Source of the DNA: Sebastes aleutianus
Lineage: Eukaryota; Chordata; Actinopteri; Perciformes; Sebastidae
Direction of reading: 5' to 3'
DNA length: 64,000 bases
NCBI GenBank assembly: GCA_916700875.1
Contig: CAKAKS010000001.1
Coordinates: 11,037,741 to 11,101,740, forward strand
The position numbers were made by a program, and so were the translations under genes. Numbering within the stretch: position 1 is the stretch's first letter; every line of letters starts with the position of its first letter. The notes below the pieces were generated by a model that was not told the DNA's origin, ran no database searches, and was given only the letters and a program-made list of their open reading frames with translations. Below are positions 24,701 to 36,700 of the stretch, in pieces.

Positions 24701-27700
24701 CTGGATAAGAACTGCTCTGGAAACAATGTCCCTGTTCAGACCTGGCATTAACGTGCGTCCTGAGTGATCCGATCACAAGTGGAAAGCTTTAAATACGTCT
24801 GTTCACACCTGGCATTAGAATGCGTCTCCACATGCGTCTTGGGTGACCACTTGTGATCCGATCTCACTTCCCCGCTCTATGTGCAAATAAACACGTAGTA
24901 AACACACGGCTAATACAGCAGGGCCTATGATCTGGTAATGGCAGTGCCAAAGAGGTAAAAGGGCTGGATGGTAACACCAGTTGTGAAAATTTAAACAATT
25001 TTCTACCAAAGAAACAGGATTACCCCGATTAACTGGGACATTGTTTTTGGACAGATGTGCTGCTGCTGCTGAGATTTTCTGTAATTTTTCAGTGGAATAA
25101 ATGGAATTCCATTCACTTTCACTGCATGGTGGTGCAGGCGGGAGTCTCAGTGGCAGATATCTCACATTTTTCACATGAAGCTGAAATTATCTGCATTGCT
25201 AGATGTCCCTTACGGTAAATGAGTTCCTCTCTGATTTGGGGGAACTGAGTCTTTAAAAAAAAAAAAAAAGTTCAGCTGCAATAACACTGCTGACTCGAGT
25301 CGATTCATGGCCAACATTAAAAGAATTCTCCACATATTCAGCATTGCACTCCTATAAAATCTACATCGAAAAATCAAGCAGCAGCACCGGAGACATCATC
25401 TGTGCGTTCTGATACCGATACTGCCATACTATTTAGTATTCCAGAAAAAGATTCAGTATGTCCCAATACATAGTATGTCAATTGCAGTATGCCAAAAATA
25501 CCAGGATGTCCTACTACATCCGTTCGCAGTTTGCAAGCCAGCGTGCTTTTCTGGCCATTCTGACTCACAATCCTCTGTGAAGCCGATATAGTTCAAGCTG
25601 CAATGTTATGAAGACGTAGTATGTCCCAATAGTATACATACTGCACGCGACAGCACGTACTTTGTAAGGGCAGCTGCAGTGTGTAAAAAGAAAAAGTATG
25701 CGATTTGGAACGTAGCCCTTAATTTCTTATTCCACACATACTTCTTCCCGTTCAAAACCTGGCTCCTACATTACCCACAATACAACTCGACCGCTGACAG
25801 TTCAGTCAGAGATTCAGGTGTGTTATGCTAGTAGTGGCTAATGTAGCTTTGACCTGCAGCAGAGATAAGCAGCGGGCTACAGAGCACTAAGAAACACATC
25901 TTTCTAACTCCAAGCCCCCAATTTTTTCTAATTTTCAAATTTGTAGTCTTCAGTTTCAACACTGACTGACTAACTGACTGACTAAGTGACATCACATGGG
26001 GCAATTTATCAGACTGTGTGTTTCCCCTCCGGAGACACAAAAGGTGTTAAACAACATCCCCAAGACCTGTAAACAGACTTTCAATCGTGTAAAATCGGTG
26101 GAGCCCCCCTTTAAGGGCAACAGGCAAAAAACAACAACAAAGACAACAATATCAACAGTTAATCATTAGAAACATCTAAACCAATAGTTTCAAATTCTAT
26201 GAGGCAATCTATTATCTTTTAGATTTGGTTAATTTAGAGGAATTATGAATCAGAATCAAGTCAATAAAAAGGGGATTGGGCTGCTGATTTGGGGTTTTAA
26301 GAAAAAGATAAATCAAGGTAAACCTTTGCTCAGAGGTGACCTTCAGGTGAGTTACAGTCTCCGTGGGGGAATCTGCATGGGGCTGGGGGAGGCTACAGGG
26401 CAGAGGCTCACTGCTCCTCCTCACGCCCGCTGCATGGACCTCAATGCAAGGTGTGGAGCCAGTCTGCTCCCCTTCCTCCTCGTCCATCTGAATCTGTACC
26501 TGGGGTTCGGGGGACGGGGTGGGGGACGGGCTGGGGAACTCCCCAGGTGGGTCGTCTAAGCTAGGAACCTCATTTGGACTGTTAGATCACCCATTCACAC
26601 ACAGGAAAGGACGACGTAATCATCACGTTGGAGCAACATTAGCAACAATGACACGAGGATGACCACAACATGATTGACGTGAGACATGGAGGGAAAAATG
26701 GGATGGAGACGTAAAGGGAGGCGGGAGGGAAAACACCATGACGGATGCAAAGGAAGGAGATGGAGGAAAAAATAAAAAAATGCAAAATCAATTAATACAT
26801 GTGTTTTGATGCAACATGATGGATGATAGGTTAACAACAGGGGGAATGAAAGACAGACTAACAACACACACTGGGTGATACATGCAGGAATAACTCCTGC
26901 ACAGTACACACTACCCTACTGTATATGCACCCACTCGCAGCACTTTTTGGAAACGTAAACACACTGGTGTAAGACTAATTAGACTGCAGATATTTGGCTT
27001 TTAATTAAATATCTTCGATCTCCTGCTGCTGCTGCTGCCTACGGCTAAATAATGCTAAGTCCAAACCTCAAAACAAGATCCTTCAAAACCTACTTCCAGT
27101 CAAATCTTGACACTCTCCACACACCACGCACACAAACACACACCACTAACACTGCACACACTGATACTTAAACGGATCAAAGCACTATAAGGAATCCATA
27201 AAGCCAGCAGAAATGTCAAACTTGTACAGTGAGAGGAGAGACACTGGCAATGAAATGTTTAGCAGAATAAAAATTGTGATCCCAGCGCTCTCAACATGCC
27301 AGACCAATAAATGCCAATAAGACCATCTGACTATACTGTAATCTGCCTTGTCTATGCAGCATATTTCACACTTTCTCTTCAATCAGAGTCAGAGCCAATG
27401 AAAACATCTGGCCTCCATCAGCTACTCCCATATGTACAATAATCAACAGTGTAAACATGAATCTGCAATTTGACATGAGCGACACATTCTCTTGCAAAAT
27501 CATTTAACAACACAGAATTAAGCAAAAAAGATGTTGGTGGGTATTAGACAATGAGTATAATAAACAACATATGATTTATACTCCAACATCTAAAGTCATT
27601 CTGTCAATCTGACCCTTTTTCTAAAAATACTGTAACTTCATGGTCTAATTCCACCCATATTTAATTATGTTGTGTCCAGAATTTCTCCTGTTAAAGTGAA

Positions 27701-30700
27701 CTCACAGAACATGCAAGAAGGAGACTAGGTCCTCATATAATCATGCTGCACATTTTCTGGTCAAACTGCATTTTCAGCAGAGTTCTCGGCCAGAAAATTC
27801 ACGACAACCTTTCATTTTAAAAAGGTTTTATCTGCAGCAAATCCAATTCAAGCTAAAACAAGGTCACAGTTGTACAACATGTTCCCAGATTACCAGTTTA
27901 TTACGTAATAACACTCTTCCCAATCGTCACCAGCAGCATTCAGGACCACACACCTCATGTAATATTCACAGTTGCTTTGAATATTGTATGTAAAATGTTT
28001 TATAGAAGAAATCTTTCATCATGTAAAGGGGTTAAATGTTTCATTCAGACGTTTTACATCATGAAATCATTATATTGAGTTCAGTTGCACAGAACAGCAT
28101 TTCATTAGATTAGAGAAGCTTTACACTCTGGTTAATAACAATATAGTGTATACTTGATTTAAACCCTAATTCTCAGCTTGTTGTAGAAATACACTTCATC
28201 AGTTTTTACTTGCATTCAAATATCTAAACTAGATAAAATAAATGACGTGCTAGCATTTCCTCTGTATTATGTGACAGTGATTCTTCCCTTCTAATGACTA
28301 CCACACAGTGAGACTCACCTGAATGGTCTGTCTCCCCCTACAGGGGAAGTAGCAGTACTCCAGCTCTTGCGTGCTCCCTCCTCTTTATCGTTCTTCTTCT
28401 TGCGGAGCGGCGTGGGCATGTATCCACTCTGGTTGCTCTTGTTGGGCAGGTACTGGTTGAAGGGCATGGCGGTTCGCGGCTCGCTGACGGACGTCCGGCG
28501 CGCCGACATGTCATCCTTACGGACGTCTGGCATCTTCCTGTGAGGGGCGCCGTCAGACTCTGAGTCACTGCCGCGGCCTGTTGAGAGGAGGAGACGGGAG
28601 GAATTAAGGAGTTTATTAATGGTGTCACAGAGTGGATCATTCTGCAACTAATTTGTTCGCAAGTTCAGGTTTGCAGATGACTTTAAAACAAGCCGAATTG
28701 CACAATAATTAGGGCTGTTTTCGACCAAAGAAATTCTTAGTCGACTTAACGATAAGTTGTTTTAATCAACAAGTCTGTGAAACTGAGTTTCTCCACAAAG
28801 AATCACACAAAAGCACAACTTTAAATCTTGTGTTTACCAGAGATGTTCTTATAAGTTTCTTTGAAAATCGGCATGCCAGTTTTTTCCTCACCAAAATTTT
28901 GCGTAACTTTGGGGTTTTATTTAGCCTCCTTCTTGACAAGCTGTTATGACATGGTTAAGTTTTATAGTTTCATATGATACCAGTAACTTCACACAAGCTT
29001 TAAAACCTGCTACAACCTCTGAAAGATGGAATAGCGGCTGGGCCCGACGGCGGGCCATCGTGTTTTTAAGAGGTTAATTAAAAATCGATAGTGTTTCTGA
29101 GAATCGATACAGTATCGCACAACATAACATCGTGATACTCATGTGTATCGATTCTTTATTACACCCCTATTGAAGAGTCAGTCCCTTTGCGGATTTCTAA
29201 TCTCTGAATAAAAACATCACTTCAGTTTCCCCCCAGCTGTTCCATCATATAGGCTCACAAAACACCAAAGTGCTGTTCCAGTGTTATTATACGCAGTGCA
29301 TTCCAGTGGCTGAACATAAATCAACCCCCAGCAGGTTGACGGCCTGTTTTTATGAAACAAAGCAAGTAACATAAATCATCACAAAATTTGTATTGTGCAG
29401 CTCCTGCTGACTAAATTCTAGCCTACAGTTCGGAAGAATTCACTTAGGATGCCACGCTGTCTGTCTGTATCCCATCGGAAACACATTGTTAGCTCTTTAA
29501 TGTCAGTGGCAACACCTGGAGCTCCAGAAGTGCATCGCTCAAGGACTTTCCCCGCTCGACGTCTTAAATTCCTCCGCAAGATGTTCATGTGTGATCCACA
29601 CAGAAAAGAGAAATGAGGATAAAACCCTTTGATGTACTGTTGGCATGCCAGTCAATCCATCTTCATCAAGCTGTTCTTTTTGCTAATGCTGACCCTAATT
29701 CAACATTTGGAAACTGCAGGTAATGGATACCTGCAGCCGTGCTTTACCCAAGATCTCTCAAAATTCCTCTCCAAGATGTTCAGCACATGTGCTACTGGGA
29801 TTCCCCTCCCTTTGGATGCACACATACACAATATGACCTCTGAATTTATGACTCAATGTATATATTTTCCAAGTATAAACCCACAATTCCTACCAGATCT
29901 AGACCGTAAAATCTTCCCCTTAGTTCTGAAGTGATACATGTGGATGCAGCTGCAGCTCTCAGTGGAAACTAACGTCACATTTTGCACTTGTGAAAGCCTC
30001 ATTTTCTATCAATAGACTTCTTCGTTTTTTATGTGGTTTTAAGAGATTGACAGATCAAGGTCCAAAAGAGGCCTTGAGGTATCTGCACTTCCAACAATGA
30101 GTGGTTCAATTATGACTCTTCTTAGCCCATCAATTGGAAACATGAGTGACTCTACCATCCGAGTCTATCCATCCTTAAGGAGCAACATATGCCTTTACGG
30201 GGCGCATATGGTAACACTGAAGCTTGTGGGAGCGTTTATCATGGGTCAGTGCCATACTTTACCAGAGCTTCACAGAAACGTATTTACATCAATAATCATC
30301 AACATGCAGTAATACTACAGGAAATGTAAAAGACACAGAGTCCAGTTCAATATGCCTTTCAGTAACTGTGAAGCGGGGACAGAATTACAGATGAAGAGTG
30401 ATAGTAATACCCTCATCATTTCTAATAGTATTAAAGGGAAATAAATGATGACACTTTCTGGGATAGTATTCATGCTTTTTCCAATTTTTCCATCATACAA
30501 CACAGATCTTTCTATAGGCAGAATGAACAGCAAAATCTGGAAGGAGTTTTAAGTACCGATCTTCACCACGGTTCTGATAGCCGGTTCCATTTAGGATCTG
30601 GTTCCCGTATACCCTGATTTGTTATACCAACACATCTCTTATAATAACTTTTAGCTCTCCTCATTAATTATTATTAAAGAACAATGTTGAAAACATGCAG

Positions 30701-33700
30701 GAAGCACGTTTCCCACTTTTAGCCAGCTTTGACTGTCATTCTTTCCAGTTAAAATTTTAATTAATTTATTCTCTAACAGCTAAAGAAGAGCAGTATCTCC
30801 AAGTTAAACTTCTATAAATGTCATATAAATATCATAAGCTTATCAACTTAATAGTCCTCAATCAGGAACTACAATATTTGGCGCAAGTAGCTTGTGGAAA
30901 AATAAAAGTAAGTAGACATCGTCTCATGTCATTTTCTGGTTGTAGCTACAAGTTGTGATCATTAATTAGACTATGACTAAAAGCTGCAGTGTTTCTGCCT
31001 TCTCGCCAGACAGAAAAATAGAGATTGTTGAGTTTTAGTTACTGATATCTTCTTAATTACTTGCAAATGTTGAAAGCTCAAACTAATCGGATACAGAATG
31101 GGATTAGACAGGATTCAGATTCTATACCAAGAGTGAATACCTGAGTTGATAAAATGCTATGCAACTAACTAATCTGCTGATTATTTTCTAGATTAATCAA
31201 TTAATCGTTTAGTCTATAGAAGGTCAGAAAAAAGTAACAAATGTCCAACCAAGTCTATGGTGATGTCTTAAAATGTTATAAAACTTTTTATATAACATAT
31301 ACATAACAGATATATAACAGAGAAAATCAGTTGCAGCTCTATATACATCCAAGCCAACCTTTGTCAGACACCTTATCATCATTTGTAGCAGCACAGAAGA
31401 CAAGACAATGCAACTGAAAGAACGGACAACTTGTCCAATTCACTTAAAACTTCAAGAAACAAAATTGAAATGTTATGTAATGTAACTTAATTGTGATTCT
31501 GTGAATGTGCATTTTCAACCTTGCTGTCAATTCATATTGACGGTGGATGTGAGTCGTGTCCAAAAAAAACAGATAAAATTGATCTAAATATATGAGTTAT
31601 GAGCAGCGGGGCATGAAGGCATGGGATGTGAGAAGCACTAGAATGAAAACATTTTACAGACTGGATAACTGGTATTTTAGAAAACCTGTGCACTGGACTT
31701 CAGGGCAATTTATAAAAAAAAAAAAAGATCTCAATTACATCACTTTGATTGTTCTTTCAAACAGCCTAGTCTTGGACTAGCAATGGGTGTTGTCCTGCAA
31801 ACAAAGACAGGGAGGAGGACAGGCTCCACTATAGGAGCACCAGAAGGCACAAAGTGTCTCATTTATCAACACTATCCATCTACCAAACTTGGCTCAAACA
31901 AAAGAGCATCTACAATATTGCATCTCTCTCTCAGAGATTGAATTAAACTCTTCTCCTTGTCCCCTAATTACTGCCAGGGTGAAGTCAGTTTACGGAGCTG
32001 AATAGAGAAAGGGCTTTGTCTAAAAAGGTCAGGGCAGGGAAAACCTGCCTGAGTCGAGTTTGTGTGCATGTGAATAAATGGATGCTCTTGTTCTGAGTGT
32101 ACTCAAAGCTGCCTGTGATTGGGTGATAACTGCATTGTTATCCTGTTCTCACTCCTCCAGTTTGTGCCTCCTGGGTCTGATCTGAACACTGGTAGTAGGA
32201 TACTCTCAATAGCAGCAATCTGTGGTGTTCAAAGCATTTCAGGAGTCACTATGAAAATGTGCTGTCATTATGTATTCTTTAAAGTCAGCCAACGTCTCCA
32301 GCATGCCTCCTCCCCTTTTTTTTAATTAGGCAAACATTTTATTAATTTTTCCAGAATGACAGAGCACGTTACTTTGCATCACAGGTGGGTGTGTGAGCAT
32401 ACGAGCAGCTTGTAAATGTGACTAACCAGCTGTGGGTCACACGTGTTGGTGGACAGACTGATTGTGGTAATGCTTGTATAGAAAAAGCTAGAGGTTTGTG
32501 GCAGCTTTGCATTCTGGTCTATTGAGAAGAAAACTTTGTCTCTCATGGCTGCGATGGATTGTTCTCCTGATTGGTTTGCCCCTGATGTAGAGCTCATATT
32601 TTTTTTGTGTTTTCAAAAACTATGATTACATTGCTTTTCTTTACACAGTATATTTAGAGTGGCTTATTCCCCCTTATTTCTGAGAAGCAAACATCAACAT
32701 CCAGCGAGGTTTTGAGTTAGTTTGGCTGTTGGTGACAGCAGCTTGGGCTTTGGAGACGGCAGTTTCCTTTACACTCCCCTCAAAACAAAAACACAGTTAG
32801 ACAGGATGCTTGGCTTCACTCTGCTCTGTTCAGAGATGAAACGTACATCGAGCTCTGTGACGATTTCTGTAACTGTTTACAGGCTATCATTAAACTTTAA
32901 AAAGGGTCAGATTCAAATAAAGTGGAGCAATGAACAGTTTTCAATGACAGCATATGGTTGGTTTGGCCCTTTAAATGCAGCCAAACTCTATTTCTGACTT
33001 CAGCACAAAGCATAAAACAAATTGGCAGCTGTTTGCAGTTCATGTTTGTCATGGGAAAACTTAACATTGTGCTGTTATGCTACCATTTTGGAATCATTAA
33101 ATTACATATGCCACTATATGGTCTAAACAAAAACGTACCATAGACTAATAAACAATATACATGCAGTCAGATCTTTATGTTCTCTCTTTCTTGTTTTAGT
33201 TTTAGTATCTGGGATTCTTTACTGTACTAGTATCCACCAGTGTAGCTCTGTGTGTGTGTGTTAAAATCAGTAGAGTCTATTATTTATTTATTATTCTATT
33301 GACTGAATCCTAAAGGAGGTACAACCACCGGAAAATACACTGAAACTTGGAGGCAAAACTAAAGAAGAAGGTGTAGAAATCAAAGTGAGAAATACCAAAC
33401 TGTACTGTATCTCACACAACTTTTATGGAAAGTAGCAGGCTGCGAGAATTGAGAGTATCTGTCAGGGGCACAGCGCATGAGCTTGTTTCCATGACAACGG
33501 TCAGTCAAAATAGACTAAAATAGTGGGTAAAAAGAAAGGTGAAATCAATTATACTTTAATTTCCTTGTATAGTACTTGACATCTAAAAACATGTTGAAGG
33601 AAAACTGTAAATTTCTGCACAGCTTCTTACCTGCAAGATAATTTAACTCACATTTAGTACACTTCATGAGATGAGTTATTCTATCAAGTATTAACAACAA

Positions 33701-36700
33701 AGCCGACTAAAGCTGCAAGTTTCATCATTGCTGACAGATCCGTCAGGTGTCAGATGAAAAACCACTTAAGAGCCGTCATTAATACAAACACACCTATATC
33801 TCTTCTTTGTCTCACTACATCAGGATGATTCATCTCTTCCTCTCTCTCTAACGCGGCCACTCATCTCATTTCACACTTCAAGAGAGTTATAGACCAGGAC
33901 AACCGGCTCAGACACTCAGCACAGACGCACTTTTGTGTTGATGTCAATGGCAGAGCTTGAAATCCTCACTGAAAGGTGTCATTAACACTATGAGAGGTTG
34001 GACGCGCACCATGGCTGAGGCACCCATTCATTCACGTACATACTGTGCATAAATAGATTAACCCACACTGATGCAGAAATAGAAAAAAATTACTTTAGAA
34101 TAAAATAGAATTACTGCAACATGCATTTTTTTCTATAGGGGAAATGAAGAATCCAAGAAGAAAATAAGGAGAAAAAGATAGACAGAGGGAGGATTTATTT
34201 TTCTGTTATTTGTCAAAATAAGAGGGAAAGTTATGGAATAAATATTGAGTTGACTTTTCAATGCGTTGATATTGTAAGCATAGAGGAGGTGTGATGAGCA
34301 GTTAGCTCCGCAAATCGTAATATCAGTAATCACAACTACCAACATTTATATTTAAATTTTAAAGGGACTGTATGTATGTTTTTACACATATAAACATTTT
34401 TTAATAGTATTTTATTGTCATTGTGTGAACAGGTTGTAACCTAACCTAAAAAAATAGACCTTCCGTGACTTTCTGGGTTTCCTCTATCAGGTTGTAGGCT
34501 GATTTAATGTGAAGAATGCGGGACGTTTTTTCCGGGACAATCCAACAGATTTGACGTCATACGCGCTCGCGAGTGCCTTTACTCTCCTCGGCTCCGTTAC
34601 AGGACTAACAGTGTGCAACGATAGAAAACGTTCAGTTATAAATGGAGTCCGCTAACGCCAACAAACGACCAGCCTCAACCACAACTCAGACTCCAACACA
34701 AACTCCACAGAGGCACAAAAAAACCCACAAAGTTATATCTAGTGAAGGAAGTCTTGCAAAACAGGAACGTGATCGACGTCGAGGGGAAACTAGGATCCAC
34801 ATCGGCCAGGCCTTCGATTAATGGAGGGACCTTCGTTTGGTTTTGGGTTTCAAAACGGACCCAGTGCTGGCAAAATTCCTATTGGAAAGGTAAGCTAACA
34901 TTACTGCCAAACATGTAAAATATATAGTGATATTGTGGTTTTAGCTGGCTAATGTTGCTAAAACTTCAGCCAATTCTAACTACTGTTTTGACCGATGCTC
35001 GCATGCGTCTACATAGTACGAGCACAAGCTTGATTAACAGGATGCTGACTGATGTTGATTTAAAGCAATTTCTGATTCTTACATATAGCCCCTTTAAACA
35101 TTCATCCGACACTCTTAAACAGAGCTACCACTGACAAGGGATCAGTGTCTCACAGTGTTCAAACCGTCTCCAGATGGTATTCCTCTCAAAGGACGCTGAT
35201 CTGATGTGTAAAAACAGCAAATTACTTATTATGTTTCTAGATCAAATCAGACCCGTATGGTTGTATCCTTCTTGCCACTTCTATTTTATCAACTAAATGG
35301 AATTTTTCCACGAGGGACTAATAAATCAGATGCCTTCTGTTTTACGTCACCTGACACAACTGTCATGTTAGTGGAGCCTGTGTTAACATCACATAACTGA
35401 AGTGTGTCTGAAACGAAAACAGATGTGACAGCACTTGTTATTGTAGCTACAGTAGGGGCTTGTGCATGTTTTTTTGACACTGCAGATTGACATCAGATAA
35501 GGGTGATCCGAGAACTGATAGACATGCAGCATGACATGACATGAGCAGCTTTGCAGAAAGGAATACAAAGACTTGTGGTGTTTATGTAGTGTTCTTCCTG
35601 GATTAATAACATGATAAGTTTATTACGCAATTTTGACCCGAACAATAACAGCAGCTCCTGAACTGAATTTCTTCCCTTTCACAAGACAGCAAGCTCTAAC
35701 TAAAGTGAAACAATAGCCATAGCTTGGCTTCAAAACAGGCATCGCACTGAGATCATTCACATCATTATTTCAAATAGCCTTTGACCTGCCCTGGGTGTTG
35801 TCCTGTGAAAACACCGGGAGGAGAACAACAGGCCTTATTACAGAAGCACTACAAGGACAATGCACCTCATTTATCTATATACTATATCTGAACACAACAA
35901 TTGACCCAAACAAAACAGCCAGTACTGAATTACTCCCCTTCCACAGGACATATGTGGTGTGGATAAAATGACACAATGGCTATTGAACAGATTTAACCTG
36001 CAACCTTTAATTTGAAGGATGTCATTCTAACCTAAACATCACACTTTCACAATCAAATCAAACTAGTGTTGTATGTGAATATGACTGAAAAGTGAACAAA
36101 GAATAGATTAGTTCCTACCATCACTGCTGCCGCGGGGGACCAGGACGTCCGGCGACGGGGTCTGTCGTGAGCGTGAGCCGAAGGAGTCCAGACTGTCGAA
36201 CGAGTCCTCGCGGCCGTGGCGTGGCGGGGAGAGAGAGTCGCTGCGCTCAGAGTCCCAGCAGTCGATGTAGCCACTGTCCCGGATGCTGCGTTTAGGGCTC
36301 TCTGCCTCCTCCGCCTCCTGAAAGCCCAGGTTATATCAAATGCACAGATTAGCGTAAAATGGGTGTATACAAAGGAAAGATGCATAACATTTCATGCAAA
36401 GCACATCAATTAACTTGTGTTGTGTGAAGAGAATTTCATTTTAACCTTTTCAAACAATATCTGAAGAATTTGTTTGTGTGCTATCCCACCGTCTTGCTTT
36501 CCTTTCTGCATTTTCTAATCTGTTCTTCTGCTCAAATCCCTCTCTATCGCTCTCTCGTCACCTCGGTGACCCCTCCCTGTGTCGGTCTACAGTTGAAACA
36601 TGTCTATGCAGCTAATGGAAGGTGGGGAAAGGCCTTTCCTGTCTACCAAAAGACTTCCTGTTCCTGACCCTCGAACGTCTGTTATGCAACTCCCAAACCT

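Larger units (their letters stand above)
21872..26323. other. limch1 introns around exon 23181
   Basis: Apart from exon 23181-23573 I see only the repeats at 24728-24890 and 25395-25721. No other exon with matching phase found. Confidence 0.7.
28578..36118. other. limch1 intron, 7.5 kb
   Basis: Contains repeats at 28710-29169 and 31162-31342, the 34359-35097 element, and two similar blocks at 31775-31990 and 35785-35965. An internal promoter for CH-less isoforms, known in mammals, could lie here, but nothing in the sequence shows one. Confidence 0.7.

Noticed and set aside
29440..29830. Two similar 30-bp words (AAATTCCTCCGCAAGATGTTCA type) that might be a tandem repeat
   Set aside because: The similarity is short and the flanks differ; not enough to call a repeat.
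36053..36385. Alternative minus-strand frame of 110 codons over the 36119 exon
   Set aside because: The in-phase frame gives exact LIMCH1 blocks; this one does not join neighbouring exons.
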